A stretch of 40,595 bases of DNA from Treponema sp. UBA937 (GCA_002293455.1 DBDH01000114.1:1-40595), one strand, 5' to 3'; positions 13,522 through 22,126 are shown, counted from the stretch's first letter. Numbers and translations are program-made. Notes: generated by a model from the letters alone, not told the origin.

Positions 13522-15273
13522 CTACAAATCCTTGCAGCGGGGAGGAAAATGTTCCGCCATCCATGTTTCTGCGAGAGCACGGACCGCATGATATGACGAA
13601 CATTCCATAACCCGCTCTGCCAGTTCTTTACAGTCTTTCAGCGTTGAGCCCCGGACAATTTTTTTCACGAGGGGGATTGATTGGGGCGTCATGCTGAATT
13701 CGTCAAGTCCCAATCCCAGAAGAACGGCGGCAGCCAGGGGGTCCCCGGCAAGCTCCCCGCACATCGCGGCTTTTATCCCCGCCGCGTGTGCCGCGTCAAT
13801 CGTCTTTTTGATAAAACGCAGAACCGCGGGATGGAAGGGCTGAGTCAGATAGTTCACCTTCTCGTTTCCGCGGTCCGCGGCAAGGCTGTACTGGATCAAG
13901 TCGTTCGTTCCGATAGAGAAGAACGCGGCTTTCTTCGCGAGAATGTCGGCGGTCATGGCGGCAGACGGAACCTCAATCATAATGCCGATCTCTATATCTT
14001 CCGCTATTTGCAGGCCTTTCTTCCTGCATTCCGCTTTCGCTTCTTCAAAAATTGATAGAGCGCTTTCCAGCTCTTCGATGCCGGAAATCATAGGGAACAT
14101 AATTTTTAATGTTCCTTCGGTGCCGGCGCGCAGCATCGCGCGAAGCTGAGTTTTAAAGAGTTCCGGAAAGGATATACAAAAGCGGATAGCCCGCCAGCCA
14201 AGCAATGGATTCTTCTCATCATCTGAATGGAAATTGGGAAAGATTTTATCGCCGCCGACATCGAGGGTCCGAATCGTAACGGGCTTATCGCCCATGGCTT
14301 TCAACACGGTTTTATAGGTTTGATATTGAGCTTCTTCATCCGAAGACAAGCCGGGAGTAATAAAGAGGAACTCCGAGCGGTAAAGTCCGATGCCATCGGC
14401 GCCGTATTTCAGGATTCTTGCGGCTTCTTCCGCGGTTTCGATGTTCGCCTTGAGCAAAACCCGATGCCCGTCCAAAGTAACGGACGGAAGATCACGGAAC
14501 TCCGCAAGTTCATCAAGCGTTCTGGCGATTCGGACAGAAGTCTTGCTGAATGCCGCAACGGCTTTTTCATCAGGATTCACCGTAACGACCCCATTGTCAC
14601 CGTCAACGATAAGCATGTCGCCGCTGTGTATCATCTTTGTCGCTTTGGAAAGCCCCAGGACCGCGGGAATCTCAAAAGCCCGGGACAAAATCGCTGTGTG
14701 GGAAGTCCGGCCTCCCATATCCGTTACGATTCCCTTTACATGATTTTTGTTCATGATAAGCGCGTCGGAAGGAAGCAGGTCCTGCGCAATAAGGATAATA
14801 TCTTCTTTTAAATCCGCAAGGGAAAAGCGTTTGATCGACAGAAGATTACGGATAACGCCGTTTGCCACGTCCGTTATATCGATCGCCCGTTCCCGCAGAT
14901 AAGCGTCGCCCGAAGCAATGAGCTTTTGGGTTTTCTCGTGGACAATACTTGAAACAATCCACTCGGCATTCTCTTTTTGGGCGAACAAGCGGTCTTTAAT
15001 CTGGTCAAGGAAGTCAGGGTCTTCCGCCATCATCATGTGGGCTTCAAAAATATCGGCCTGCTGTTTATCGAGCTCCTGCTCCGCGCGTTTTTGCAATCCG
15101 GCAATTTCCCGTTTGGTATCTTCCACGGCATCAAGCAGCCGCCGCCATTCAGCTTCAAGAGAATCATCACCTATTGAATAACGGGGGATTTCAGGCGTTT
15201 CGCCTTCCAGATAGAGAAATGCTTTTCCCATAACAATGCCGGACGAGGCAGGAATACCGGATAACTGTTCCAT
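13522..15273 (-). CDS. ptsI: PTS enzyme I (phosphoenolpyruvate-protein phosphotransferase)
   Basis: Enzyme I takes phosphate from PEP and passes it to HPr. The 583-residue protein starts at MEQLSGIPASSGIVMG, the usual family start. It has the HPr-binding/phospho-His domain with GGRTSHTAILSR (active His), the PEP-binding barrel (IRTLDVGGDK, SEFLFI), the signature FFSIGTNDLIQYSLAADR, and the catalytic Cys in AAMCGELAGD. The frame extends 37 codons upstream, but that part is not conserved. No ribosome-binding site precedes ATG 15273, and a TTGACA/TATCCT promoter places the transcript start at about that ATG, so it may be leaderless. der follows after 19 bases. Confidence 0.93.
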   Translation of the reverse strand: MEQLSGIPASSGIVMGKAFLYLEGETPEIPRYSIGDDSLEAEWRRLLDAVEDTKREIAGLQKRAEQELDKQQADIFEAHMMMAEDPDFLDQIKDRLFAQKENAEWIVSSIVHEKTQKLIASGDAYLRERAIDITDVANGVIRNLLSIKRFSLADLKEDIILIAQDLLPSDALIMNKNHVKGIVTDMGGRTSHTAILSRAFEIPAVLGLSKATKMIHSGDMLIVDGDNGVVTVNPDEKAVAAFSKTSVRIARTLDELAEFRDLPSVTLDGHRVLLKANIETAEEAARILKYGADGIGLYRSEFLFITPGLSSDEEAQYQTYKTVLKAMGDKPVTIRTLDVGGDKIFPNFHSDDEKNPLLGWRAIRFCISFPELFKTQLRAMLRAGTEGTLKIMFPMISGIEELESALSIFEEAKAECRKKGLQIAEDIEIGIMIEVPSAAMTADILAKKAAFFSIGTNDLIQYSLAADRGNEKVNYLTQPFHPAVLRFIKKTIDAAHAAGIKAAMCGELAGDPLAAAVLLGLGLDEFSMTPQSIPLVKKIVRGSTLKDCKELAERVMECSSYHAVRALAETWMAEHFPPRCKDL

Positions 15274-15281
15274 CGTATTGA

Positions 15282-15311
15282 AGGATACCGCAAAGCAGGG
15301 TACACTGTCAA
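15282..15311 (-). promoter_or_regulatory. Candidate ptsI promoter
   Basis: On the minus strand a consensus -35 TTGACA (15306-15311), an 18-base spacer and a -10 TATCCT (15282-15287). Transcription would begin near 15275, only about 2 bases before the ptsI ATG. Confidence 0.5.
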
Positions 15312-15316
15312 ACCAG

Positions 15317-15520
15317 ATGGAAACGAATAATAAAACAAAAACGCCCGAAAAAGCGCCGGACTGCCTGAAATGTGTCAACTTCAAGGTAAGCTGGGACCCT
15401 CATTTTCCCCGTTCCTGCACGGTATTCGGCGTTAAAACCCGGAATCTGCCGTCAATAGAGGTGTTTCATTCAACAGGATTGCACTGCCCATCGTTTAAGC
15501 TGAAAGAAGGTTTAAGGTGA
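15317..15520 (+). CDS. Small conserved Cys4 protein (67 aa)
   Basis: The conserved core has CLKC, then FKVSWDPHFPRSC, then VFHSTGLHCPSF, so four Cys residues probably bind zinc or another metal. I recognise this as a small uncharacterised protein type seen in spirochaetes and Firmicutes (C-x2-C...WDP..PR.C...G.HCP). The frame opens earlier, but ATG 15317 (METNNKTK) fits the conserved part and clears the ptsI start, 43 bases away. The ribosome-binding site is weak. The 3' end overlaps the convergent lysR gene by 55 bases. Role unknown. Confidence 0.7.
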   Translation: METNNKTKTPEKAPDCLKCVNFKVSWDPHFPRSCTVFGVKTRNLPSIEVFHSTGLHCPSFKLKEGLR

Positions 15521-16440
15521 TAAGTTCGTTGATGTAATTGTTCCCGAACTATGTCGATAAATTCCCGGATAGGCAGAGGAAGATTGACTCCGTTTCGATA
15601 TATTGCCGAAAGATCAAAAGTAGTCAAAGTATGCCCAACAGAGAAACAGGAAATATTTTTATCCAGCCGTAAATAATGCAGGGGCAATTCTCCTGTAAAA
15701 GCGATGCCGTAACCATTAGCCGCAAGCTGTATCGAGGTTATGATATTCCGGATGGTAAGTATCTTTTGCGGATGGATACCTTCCTCATGAAAAATTTTTT
15801 CCACTATTTGCCGGGATCTCTGATCGGGCCATTGCAGAATAAATTGTTCGGAGCTCAGTTTAACAATATCAATCCAGGGATATTTAAGCCCTTCTTTACG
15901 GCAAGCGTGTCCTGCTTTAGGATGATCTTGCGACATAATCAGGACAATTTCTTCTTGAAGAAGAACTTCACAGGATAAATTAATATTATGAGCGGGCATT
16001 ATCACAAAAGCTAAATCAAGATCGCCGTTAAGGATCATTTGTTCCATAAGTTTTGAATTGGCTTCGTATGTATTTATCTTGATATTGGGGAATTTATCAC
16101 GGAATACCGGAAGGACGTTGGGCAGAATGCATTGACTCCGCATAATGGGCAATCCTATTTTCAATTCTCCTATATATTCTTTTTGGATGACGGAAAGTTC
16201 ATTATCAAGATCCCTTTTCAGGTTCAGGATTACCTTGGCGGTATCTATGTACCGCTCTCCCGCATACGTTAACAGAAATTTATTACCCAGCTTATTGAAA
16301 AGAGTAAACCCCAAATCGTTTTCAAGTTTTTGCACAAATTTGCTTAACGTCGATTGGGAAACATTCAATTCTCTTGATGCCTTACCTACTCCCTGATGTT
16401 TCGCGATAGATATTACATAAGACAGTTCTCTAAAATCCAT
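15466..16440 (-). CDS. LysR family transcriptional regulator
   Basis: The 324-residue regulator has the N-terminal winged HTH (MDFRELSYVISIAKHQGVGK, ELNVSQSTLSKFVQKLENDL) and a periplasmic-binding-like effector domain (about 92-300: GELKIGLPIMRSQ, DLDLAFVIMP, ANGYGIAFTGE). ATG 16440 is chosen over 16461 because GAGAGG lies 9 bases before it and it is the canonical LysR start. It is divergent from the FAD oxidoreductase, with a large dyad between them. LysR proteins usually activate the divergent operon when bound to a pathway metabolite. Here that suggests control of the oxidoreductase and perhaps the downstream tctCBA carboxylate transporter. Confidence 0.9.
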   Translation of the reverse strand: MDFRELSYVISIAKHQGVGKASRELNVSQSTLSKFVQKLENDLGFTLFNKLGNKFLLTYAGERYIDTAKVILNLKRDLDNELSVIQKEYIGELKIGLPIMRSQCILPNVLPVFRDKFPNIKINTYEANSKLMEQMILNGDLDLAFVIMPAHNINLSCEVLLQEEIVLIMSQDHPKAGHACRKEGLKYPWIDIVKLSSEQFILQWPDQRSRQIVEKIFHEEGIHPQKILTIRNIITSIQLAANGYGIAFTGELPLHYLRLDKNISCFSVGHTLTTFDLSAIYRNGVNLPLPIREFIDIVREQLHQRTYHLKPSFSLNDGQCNPVE

Positions 16441-16490
16441 ATCATTATTCCTCTCATCCATAAAAACTATGCAAAAAATGAATTGGACAT

Positions 16491-16523
16491 ATTCTGATTG
16501 GTAATGTCATAATAAATCAGAAT
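16491..16523. promoter_or_regulatory. LysR-type operator dyad
   Basis: A perfect 9-bp inverted repeat, ATTCTGATT (16491-16499) and AATCAGAAT (16515-16523), with a 15-base spacer. It lies between the divergent lysR and oxidoreductase genes, where a LysR recognition-binding site is expected. The long perfect arms make chance unlikely. Confidence 0.65.
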
Positions 16524-16577
16524 TACGACTTTGTACAGGAAAATGTGCACATAGTATTTTTTTTGAAGGAGCTCTAG

Positions 16578-18032
16578 ATGAGAGTTATTAAAGCGGATGT
16601 TGCGGTATTCGGCAGCGGACCTGCCGGAATCGGGGCAGCGTTAGCGGCAGCAAGAGGCGGTGCAAAAACCTACCTTATCGAAAAAATGGGTATTCTTGGC
16701 GGCCAGATGACCGGTGGGTTGGTTACCGGCTTGCATGGATACCGTGTTCATGTTAACGCAAACCTCAAGGACGGCGACAATGTTTACCTCGCTATGGATC
16801 ATAAAACAAAGCAGACTGTTGCCGGCATTCCTGAGGAAGTGGTAAACCGCTTAAAGGAAATGGGCGCCGCATATACTTCCGGGGAAGGTCCTGCTATGCG
16901 CCAGGAATATGAACCCGAAGCAATGAAGATTTTACTTTTTAAGATGATGGATGAAGCCGGCGTTAATCTTATGCTCAATACTTTTGCTTTTGGTGTCATC
17001 ATGGAAGGAACAAAGATAAAAGCTGTCCGCTTGGCAAATAAAAACGGTGAAGAATACATCGAAGCAAAACAATTTATTGATGCTACAGCAGACGGAGATA
17101 TTGCCGCTTGGGCCGGGGCTCCCTATGAAAAGGGACGCCCGGAAGACGGACGTGTTTCATCTGTTACAGTTTACACAAAATTCGGAGGTGTTGATTTACA
17201 TAAAATGCTGGACTACCTCGATGAACATCCTGAAGACAACCACATCGGTACACCCGAAGGCTGGAGAAAGGTTCTTGACGCAAACAACGGTCCCTTGCAT
17301 GTAAACGGATTCAGGGAACTTATTCAGAAAGCCCACACCAACGGTGATTATGTTGTCCCGCTGAACGGAAAATATGATAAGCCAAGCCCTATTTTTATTA
17401 TTTCTCACAGCTGCTTCCCCAGCGATCAAACTGCTATGAATATAGATATGGGCTACAATATCGATCTTACCGATAATGATGATGTAACGCGGGCGGAAGT
17501 TCACGCAAGAATGGTGCAAATACCGCAGGTTGCGAAGTTCCTGAAAAAATATATGCCCGGCTTTGAGAACAGCTATCTTATGGAATCCGCGCCTCTTCTT
17601 GGCACAAGAGAATCACGCCGTATCGTAGGTGAATACATGCTTAATGAAGATGATATTCTGAGCAACAGAAAATTTGACGACGGCGTTGCACGCTGCGGAC
17701 GAGCGATGAATGTCCACAGTCCCACCGGCGGAAAAGATAAAGAAGAAAGAGGCGGACAGCATTGGCTGGAACCAAACGATCCCCAGGGATACGATATTCC
17801 TTACCGGTGTATACTGGCTAAAGGCGTTGAAAATGTTCTTACCAGCGGACGCTGCATTTCTGTTACGCATTATGCACTTGGTTCAGTCAGGGGCATTCCG
17901 AACTGTATGGCTACAGGAGAAGCGGCAGGTACCGCCGCGGCTCTGACCATAAAGCAGGACAAGACTTTAAGGTCTTTGGATATTCAAGAATTGCGGAAAG
18001 TTCTGCGGGCAAATAACGTCATTCTTGATTAA
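16578..18032 (+). CDS. FAD-dependent oxidoreductase
   Basis: A 484-residue flavoprotein of the FAD_oxidored family. The N-terminal Rossmann site reads FGSGPAGIGAALAAARGG with LIEKMGILGGQMTGG. Other landmarks are FIDATADGDIAAWAG, the TRESRRIVGEY motif, and the C-terminal FAD loop TSGRCISVTHYALGSVRGIP. No transmembrane segment, signal peptide or Cys cluster is visible, so it is soluble and cytoplasmic. Substrate cannot be told from sequence; its context beside a LysR regulator and a tricarboxylate-type transporter suggests a small organic or hydroxy acid. ATG 16578 follows AGGAG at 7 bases. Confidence 0.88.
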   Translation: MRVIKADVAVFGSGPAGIGAALAAARGGAKTYLIEKMGILGGQMTGGLVTGLHGYRVHVNANLKDGDNVYLAMDHKTKQTVAGIPEEVVNRLKEMGAAYTSGEGPAMRQEYEPEAMKILLFKMMDEAGVNLMLNTFAFGVIMEGTKIKAVRLANKNGEEYIEAKQFIDATADGDIAAWAGAPYEKGRPEDGRVSSVTVYTKFGGVDLHKMLDYLDEHPEDNHIGTPEGWRKVLDANNGPLHVNGFRELIQKAHTNGDYVVPLNGKYDKPSPIFIISHSCFPSDQTAMNIDMGYNIDLTDNDDVTRAEVHARMVQIPQVAKFLKKYMPGFENSYLMESAPLLGTRESRRIVGEYMLNEDDILSNRKFDDGVARCGRAMNVHSPTGGKDKEERGGQHWLEPNDPQGYDIPYRCILAKGVENVLTSGRCISVTHYALGSVRGIPNCMATGEAAGTAAALTIKQDKTLRSLDIQELRKVLRANNVILD

Positions 18033-18291
18033 AGAAATATTGATGTATACATCAGTGTTTGCCTTTCATAGTTAACATTATGCGGTAATTCGTCCGTAAT
18101 TCATCATAGTGAATTACCGTAAATGACAGGGGAAGTGCCGAATAAATTGAATCACAATGCGGCATCTGTTGTATTTTGTTCGGCACTTCCTTGTATTGCG
18201 TTTTGCAAACACGCGCAAAAAATGCGTTTGTTTTAAAACGATACCTGCGTTTTTTCACAAACGCAGGTAAATATTTTTTTAGGAGAAGAAT
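18033..18291 (+). promoter_or_regulatory. Structured leader upstream of tctC with terminator and competing hairpins
   Basis: This gene-free 259-base stretch holds five ordered structures. They are a 14-base palindrome TGATGTATACATCA (18041-18054); CGGTAATTC (18083-18091) pairing with GAATTACCG (18111-18119), with a second GTAATTC able to compete; and a 12-bp stem GGAAGTGCCGAA (18131-18142) / TTCGGCACTTCC (18179-18190). Then comes TGCGTTTG at about 18221, which could pair with CAAACGCA. The last is a terminator, ACCTGCGTTT / AAACGCAGGT (18243-18268), plus a U-tract just before the tctC ribosome-binding site. This layout fits attenuation or a riboswitch-like control of transport; it matches no class I know. 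Confidence 0.55.
18243..18280 (+). terminator. Rho-independent terminator directly before tctC
   Basis: A perfect 10-bp stem, ACCTGCGTTT / AAACGCAGGT, with a 6-base loop, followed by AAATATTTTTTT. It ends at the AGGAGAAG ribosome-binding site of tctC, so it must be read through or avoided for transporter expression from the upstream promoter. Confidence 0.8.
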
Positions 18292-19263
18292 ATGAAACGT
18301 GTGCTATTTGTGCTGCTTGCAATTTGCATTGCGTCTGTTGCTTTTGCGGCCGGAGGGGCTCAGAGTACCGAAGCAAATTGGCCTACAAGACCCATCGAAA
18401 TTTTCTTCCCGGCAAACCCCGGAACCGCTACTGAAATGACTCTCAGGGCTATTGTGCCTTACCTGGAAAAACAGCTGGGAGTTGCCATCACCGTTCAAAG
18501 TGACGGAGCGGCTGCCGGAACCATCTCTTTAAACAGAATCGCCAATGCGCGTCCCGACGGATATACCTGGGGATACTGGACCACTGTTTGGGTAGCCAAC
18601 CGGTGTTTTGGCGATGTCTTAAAAGGCAGGATCGATCCTGTTACCGATTATGTTTGGGCCGGCGGAAATTTTGCGGACAAAATTACCGTTATGACCAGGA
18701 GAAACGGTCCTTATCAAACAATGGCTGATATTATCAATGCCGCAAAAGACAAGCCGAACACCGTTACCTTTGTAAGAAGCGCTCCCGGTGATGTAACCAG
18801 CGCGAATATCGATTATCTCCAGGAATCCCAGAATGTAACTTTCAATATCATTAACGGTATGGACGGCGGTGAATCTATTGCCGCTATTATGGGCGGACAT
18901 GTGGATGTTTATGTAGACAATGTTTCTACTTCAAAGCAGCTGTACAAAGACGGTTCCGTTATGATCGCCGGTATCGGCGGCGCTGAAAGGGATTCGGATC
19001 TGCCCGAAATTGCCACTTTCAATGAACAGGGATATGCAGGCTGGCCTGTACAAACCTCCGAGCGTCATTTCTACGGTCCAGCAGGAATTCCTCAGGAAAT
19101 TGCAAATAAATTCCGGGAAGCTTTAAAAAAGGCCTCTGAAGATCCTGAATATATTGCCAGTTTGAAAAACCTCGGCCTGGATCATTTTTATGCCGACGCG
19201 GATGAATCATTACGGCAAATCACAATCTACGCGGATGCCTTTAGAGCTAATGCAGGAAACTAA
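18292..19263 (+). CDS. tctC: TctC/Bug family tripartite tricarboxylate transporter, substrate-binding protein
   Basis: The extracytoplasmic receptor of a tripartite carboxylate transporter. The 323 residues begin with a signal peptide (MKRVLFVLLAICIASVAFA) cleaved before AGGAQS. The Bug-fold protein follows: NWPTRPIEIFFPANPGTATE, DGAAAGTISLNRIANARPDG, and VTSANIDYL in the ligand loop. The start has AGGAGAAG upstream. tctB and tctA follow, and a stable stem-loop after the stop probably protects the abundant binding-protein mRNA. Family ligands include citrate and other carboxylates; the actual ligand is not deducible. Confidence 0.9.
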   Translation: MKRVLFVLLAICIASVAFAAGGAQSTEANWPTRPIEIFFPANPGTATEMTLRAIVPYLEKQLGVAITVQSDGAAAGTISLNRIANARPDGYTWGYWTTVWVANRCFGDVLKGRIDPVTDYVWAGGNFADKITVMTRRNGPYQTMADIINAAKDKPNTVTFVRSAPGDVTSANIDYLQESQNVTFNIINGMDGGESIAAIMGGHVDVYVDNVSTSKQLYKDGSVMIAGIGGAERDSDLPEIATFNEQGYAGWPVQTSERHFYGPAGIPQEIANKFREALKKASEDPEYIASLKNLGLDHFYADADESLRQITIYADAFRANAGN

Positions 19264-19277
19264 TTTTTAGCGTGTAA

Positions 19278-19316
19278 GGACTGTCTGAAAGTATGCAACA
19301 CTTGTTTGGACAGTCC
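19278..19316 (+). promoter_or_regulatory. Stem-loop between tctC and tctB
   Basis: GGACTGTC (19278-19285) pairs with GACAGTCC (19309-19316), with a nested AAGT/ACTT pair, and no U-tract follows. Such hairpins after a binding-protein gene commonly stabilise its mRNA relative to the membrane subunits. Confidence 0.6.
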
Positions 19317-19338
19317 CTTATGCAAAAGGAAATGGAAA

Positions 19339-19803
19339 ATGAGTCTCCTTAGAATATTTTCATTGTTTATGTGTATAATTGCCCTATTTGGAATTTTCGG
19401 GTCGCTCAGTCTGCCTATGTTTGCCCGCGGGAATATATCCAGCGGATTCGCTCCTATGTTGTATTCGGCAATTTTGCTTATCTGCGGGATTTTTATCTTT
19501 TTTTCCAACAAAGGCGGGGAAAAAATACATATTTTCAAGTGGCTGCTGCAAGGAGACCGTAAGAAAGCCCTCATTTTTTTCTTGCTTAATCTTTTGTTGT
19601 TTGTAATGCTTCTTCTGTTCGGTTTACCCATATCGATGTTTGTTTTTTGTCTTTTAGCTTGTTACGCCCTAAAACGGCAGACAAAAAAGAGTGTCATTTT
19701 GTTTTCCGTAATTTATGCTGTCTGTCTTTACATTGTCTTTGCGGTGCTTTTACAAATACCGTTTGATAGAGGCCTTATCTTTGATTTACGATTGTGGGGA
19801 TAA
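19339..19803 (+). CDS. tctB: TctB family tripartite transporter small membrane subunit
   Basis: The small membrane component, 154 residues with four predicted helices (about 4-26, 38-55, 75-100, 115-140), the typical size and pattern for TctB. The family is weakly conserved, so the call rests on hydropathy and on its position between tctC and tctA. ATG 19339 is chosen, since AAAGGAAATGG lies just upstream; an in-frame TTG 33 bases earlier lies within the intergenic hairpin. tctA begins 3 bases after its stop. Confidence 0.85.
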   Translation: MSLLRIFSLFMCIIALFGIFGSLSLPMFARGNISSGFAPMLYSAILLICGIFIFFSNKGGEKIHIFKWLLQGDRKKALIFFLLNLLLFVMLLLFGLPISMFVFCLLACYALKRQTKKSVILFSVIYAVCLYIVFAVLLQIPFDRGLIFDLRLWG

Positions 19804-19806
19804 AAA

Positions 19807-21336
19807 ATGAGTACACTTGAGTTATTGTTTCAAAGTTTCGGCAATATTATGAATCCGTCTATTCTGCTCATGTGCGCTCTCGGCGGCGGTTTGGGCGTCC
19901 TTGTAGGGATATTGCCCGGTCTAGGTCCCAGCGCTACCATAGCGATTCTTTTACCTTTGGTTTTCGGCAGACAGCCCTTGATCACGATGGTTATGCTTGC
20001 GGGCATTTATTACGGTTCCCAATTCGGCGGTTCCATTACATCAATATCGTTGAATGTCCCTGGGGAAGCATCTTCGGTGCCTACCTGTTTTGACGGTTAT
20101 CCTTTAACCAAAAAAGGGAAGGCCGGAAAAGCCATGGGTGTTGCCGTTTTATCTTCCTTTGTCGGCGGAACAATCGGCGTAATTATTTTGACATTTATGG
20201 CTAAACCAATCGCGACCTTTGCACTAAGATTCGGACCTCCTGAGTATTTTACAATCTATTTGTTTACGTTTGTCGCTATCATCAGTTTGGCAAAAGGTAA
20301 CAGGTTTAAGGGATTTGTAAGTCTGATTTTAGGGCTTTTCTTTACCACCATTGGCATGGACCGTTATTCGGTCGTCTCCAGATTGAACTTCGGTACCTTC
20401 GAGCTGATGCGGGGGATTAATATCATCCCGGTCGCGGTAGGCTTGATGGGGCTTTCCGAAATCATTCTTTCCATAGCCGAAGGGGAAACGATAGAAATCA
20501 AGAAAGATGATCCTTCGCTCAAATTTAAACTGAAAGATGTTTTTCCGACAATAAAAGAATTTATCTTTTGTCTTCCCACGATGATCCGCAGCACAATCAT
20601 GGGATTCTTTATTGGTGTTCTGCCCGGCGCGGGGGCTTCTATCGCTTCCAATTTGTCGTACGATATGGAAAAGCAGATTGCGTCAGATAAGAAGAATTTT
20701 GGAGAAGGTTCCTTGCAGGGTGTCGCCGCGCCGGAAGCCGCAAATAATGCCTGTATATCGGGAGCTTTTGTTACGATGCTTTCTCTTGGCATACCGGGTT
20801 CCAATTCAACCGCGATGCTTCTGGGCGCGCTGATCATACTCGGCATTCAGCCGGGCCCCGGACTGGTTACACGGTCTCCCGATATTTTTTGGGGACTTAT
20901 CAGCAGCATGTATGTCGGGAATATTTTGATTGTCATCATGTGTCTTACATTGATTCCCATCTTCCTCTTTTTCCTGAGAGTCTCTCAGAAAACCATTCCT
21001 GTGATCGTTGCGACGATTTGCGTTATAGGAACATACGGATCGGAAAACGCGATGTTTGATGTCGGCGTAATGTTTTTCTTCGCGATTATCGGCATGTTCT
21101 TAAAATCATTGAAATTTCCGGTAGCGCCAATCGTGATTACGCTTGTTCTTGGTTCGGAGTTTGAAGTAACGTTCCGGCAAACCATGGATTTGTTCAAAAG
21201 CAATCTGGGACTCTTTCACACCCGCCCTATCGCCTTGGTCTTTCTTTTCCTGTGCGTTGTAGTAATCGCTGCGCCCATTATATCATGGCGGATAAGAGAA
21301 CGGAAAAAGAAGAAAAACCAGGCTGTGCCGGTTTAA
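19807..21336 (+). CDS. tctA: TctA family tripartite transporter large membrane subunit
   Basis: The large permease subunit that couples carboxylate uptake to an ion gradient. The 509 residues have about 10-12 membrane helices. The two signature Gly/Pro-rich motifs are present: GILPGLGPSATIAILLP near the N-terminus (about 38-54) and FIGVLPGAGASIASNLSYDM in the second half (about 270), with YYGSQFGGSITSISLNVPGE and LGIPGSNSTAMLLGAL alongside. The C-terminus ends in a basic cytoplasmic tail (RIRERKKKKNQ). It is complete and closes the tctCBA operon. Confidence 0.95.
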   Translation: MSTLELLFQSFGNIMNPSILLMCALGGGLGVLVGILPGLGPSATIAILLPLVFGRQPLITMVMLAGIYYGSQFGGSITSISLNVPGEASSVPTCFDGYPLTKKGKAGKAMGVAVLSSFVGGTIGVIILTFMAKPIATFALRFGPPEYFTIYLFTFVAIISLAKGNRFKGFVSLILGLFFTTIGMDRYSVVSRLNFGTFELMRGINIIPVAVGLMGLSEIILSIAEGETIEIKKDDPSLKFKLKDVFPTIKEFIFCLPTMIRSTIMGFFIGVLPGAGASIASNLSYDMEKQIASDKKNFGEGSLQGVAAPEAANNACISGAFVTMLSLGIPGSNSTAMLLGALIILGIQPGPGLVTRSPDIFWGLISSMYVGNILIVIMCLTLIPIFLFFLRVSQKTIPVIVATICVIGTYGSENAMFDVGVMFFFAIIGMFLKSLKFPVAPIVITLVLGSEFEVTFRQTMDLFKSNLGLFHTRPIALVFLFLCVVVIAAPIISWRIRERKKKKNQAVPV

Positions 21337-21405
21337 TTGGCAGTCTGTTTAACAAGTTCGGGCTGGGCTTTTAAGTCCGGCTCTTGCATGTTCCAAAGTG
21401 AATAA

Positions 21406-21440
21406 GCCTCTTGTAAAACTAACCGAGTTTTGCAAGGGAC
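21406..21440. repeat. Palindromic dispersed repeat, copy 1
   Basis: GCCTCTTGTAAAACT and AGTTTTGCAAGGGAC flank the 5-base centre AACCG, a 15-base arm palindrome with a few mismatches. The same core lies at 22230-22261. This copy supplies the last codons and stop of the SGNH hydrolase (ending LAKLG). Confidence 0.7.
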
Positions 21441-22090
21441 CCGATTTCATTAATCTTTTTGTACACCGCCAGTGAAAACTTTTCATGGTTTGCCGCGTCC
21501 ATGTGGATACTATCCGCTTCGCTGAGCTCCACTAAATCCGCCATATCCAGAAAATGACAGCGGTATTTCTTCGCTATCTTTTGATATTCCCCGGAAAGCG
21601 CTTTTGATTTTTCGATGCAGCCTTTGCCGAATATTCCCCCTGTCCACTTTGTTTCAATATTATTACGAATATGAGCGGGAGCGATAACAAGGATTTCCGG
21701 CTTCTTTCCTTTGGGGCCGTATGTACCTGCCTGCGTTTTTTTGATGAGCTGTTCAAGTCCCATTGCAATAGAAGGCGCGCTGATGCCGAAATATTCTTTT
21801 GTGTCATTTGTTCCAAGCGTAATAATAAAAAGATCGATGGGCGCATTCACCTGCAAACAACACTCTAAGAATTTAAGACCATTGAGATTAGGATTGAAGG
21901 GATCATCAAACGCGGTATTGCGTCCGTTTAATCCTTCTTCTTCGACTTTGTAACCGCTTCCAAGAAGTTTTTGTAATCTTCCCGTCCAGCGTTCTTCATA
22001 ACTAAAACGGCTGAATCCGTCTTTCGGCGGTTTTTTTTCAGGTTTATAGCCCCAGGTATTGGAGTCGCCATAACAAACGATAGTTTTCAT
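21419..22090 (-). CDS. SGNH/GDSL-family hydrolase (esterase)
   Basis: A 223-residue cytoplasmic esterase-type enzyme. The four SGNH blocks are clear: CYGDSNTWGY (nucleophile Ser), GLNGRNT (oxyanion Gly), TLGTNDTK (Asn), and the catalytic pair in DSIHMDAANHEKF. The closest relatives I recall are acetylxylan esterases and aryl esterases, suggesting deacetylation of plant or cell-wall polysaccharide fragments. There is no signal peptide. The ribosome-binding site is AAAAGGTG, and the promoter at 22127-22156 is near consensus. Its final residues, LAKLG, come from a dispersed palindromic repeat, so the natural C-terminus was probably altered by the repeat. Confidence 0.88.
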   Translation of the reverse strand: MKTIVCYGDSNTWGYKPEKKPPKDGFSRFSYEERWTGRLQKLLGSGYKVEEEGLNGRNTAFDDPFNPNLNGLKFLECCLQVNAPIDLFIITLGTNDTKEYFGISAPSIAMGLEQLIKKTQAGTYGPKGKKPEILVIAPAHIRNNIETKWTGGIFGKGCIEKSKALSGEYQKIAKKYRCHFLDMADLVELSEADSIHMDAANHEKFSLAVYKKINEIGSLAKLG

Positions 22091-22126
22091 AATTTCACCT
22101 TTTCAGCAAGTTCTTCGTTCCAAATA

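Noticed and set aside
21348..21400. Terminator after tctA
   Set aside because: The GGGCTT/AAGTCC pairing would have a loop of only two bases, and no U-run follows.
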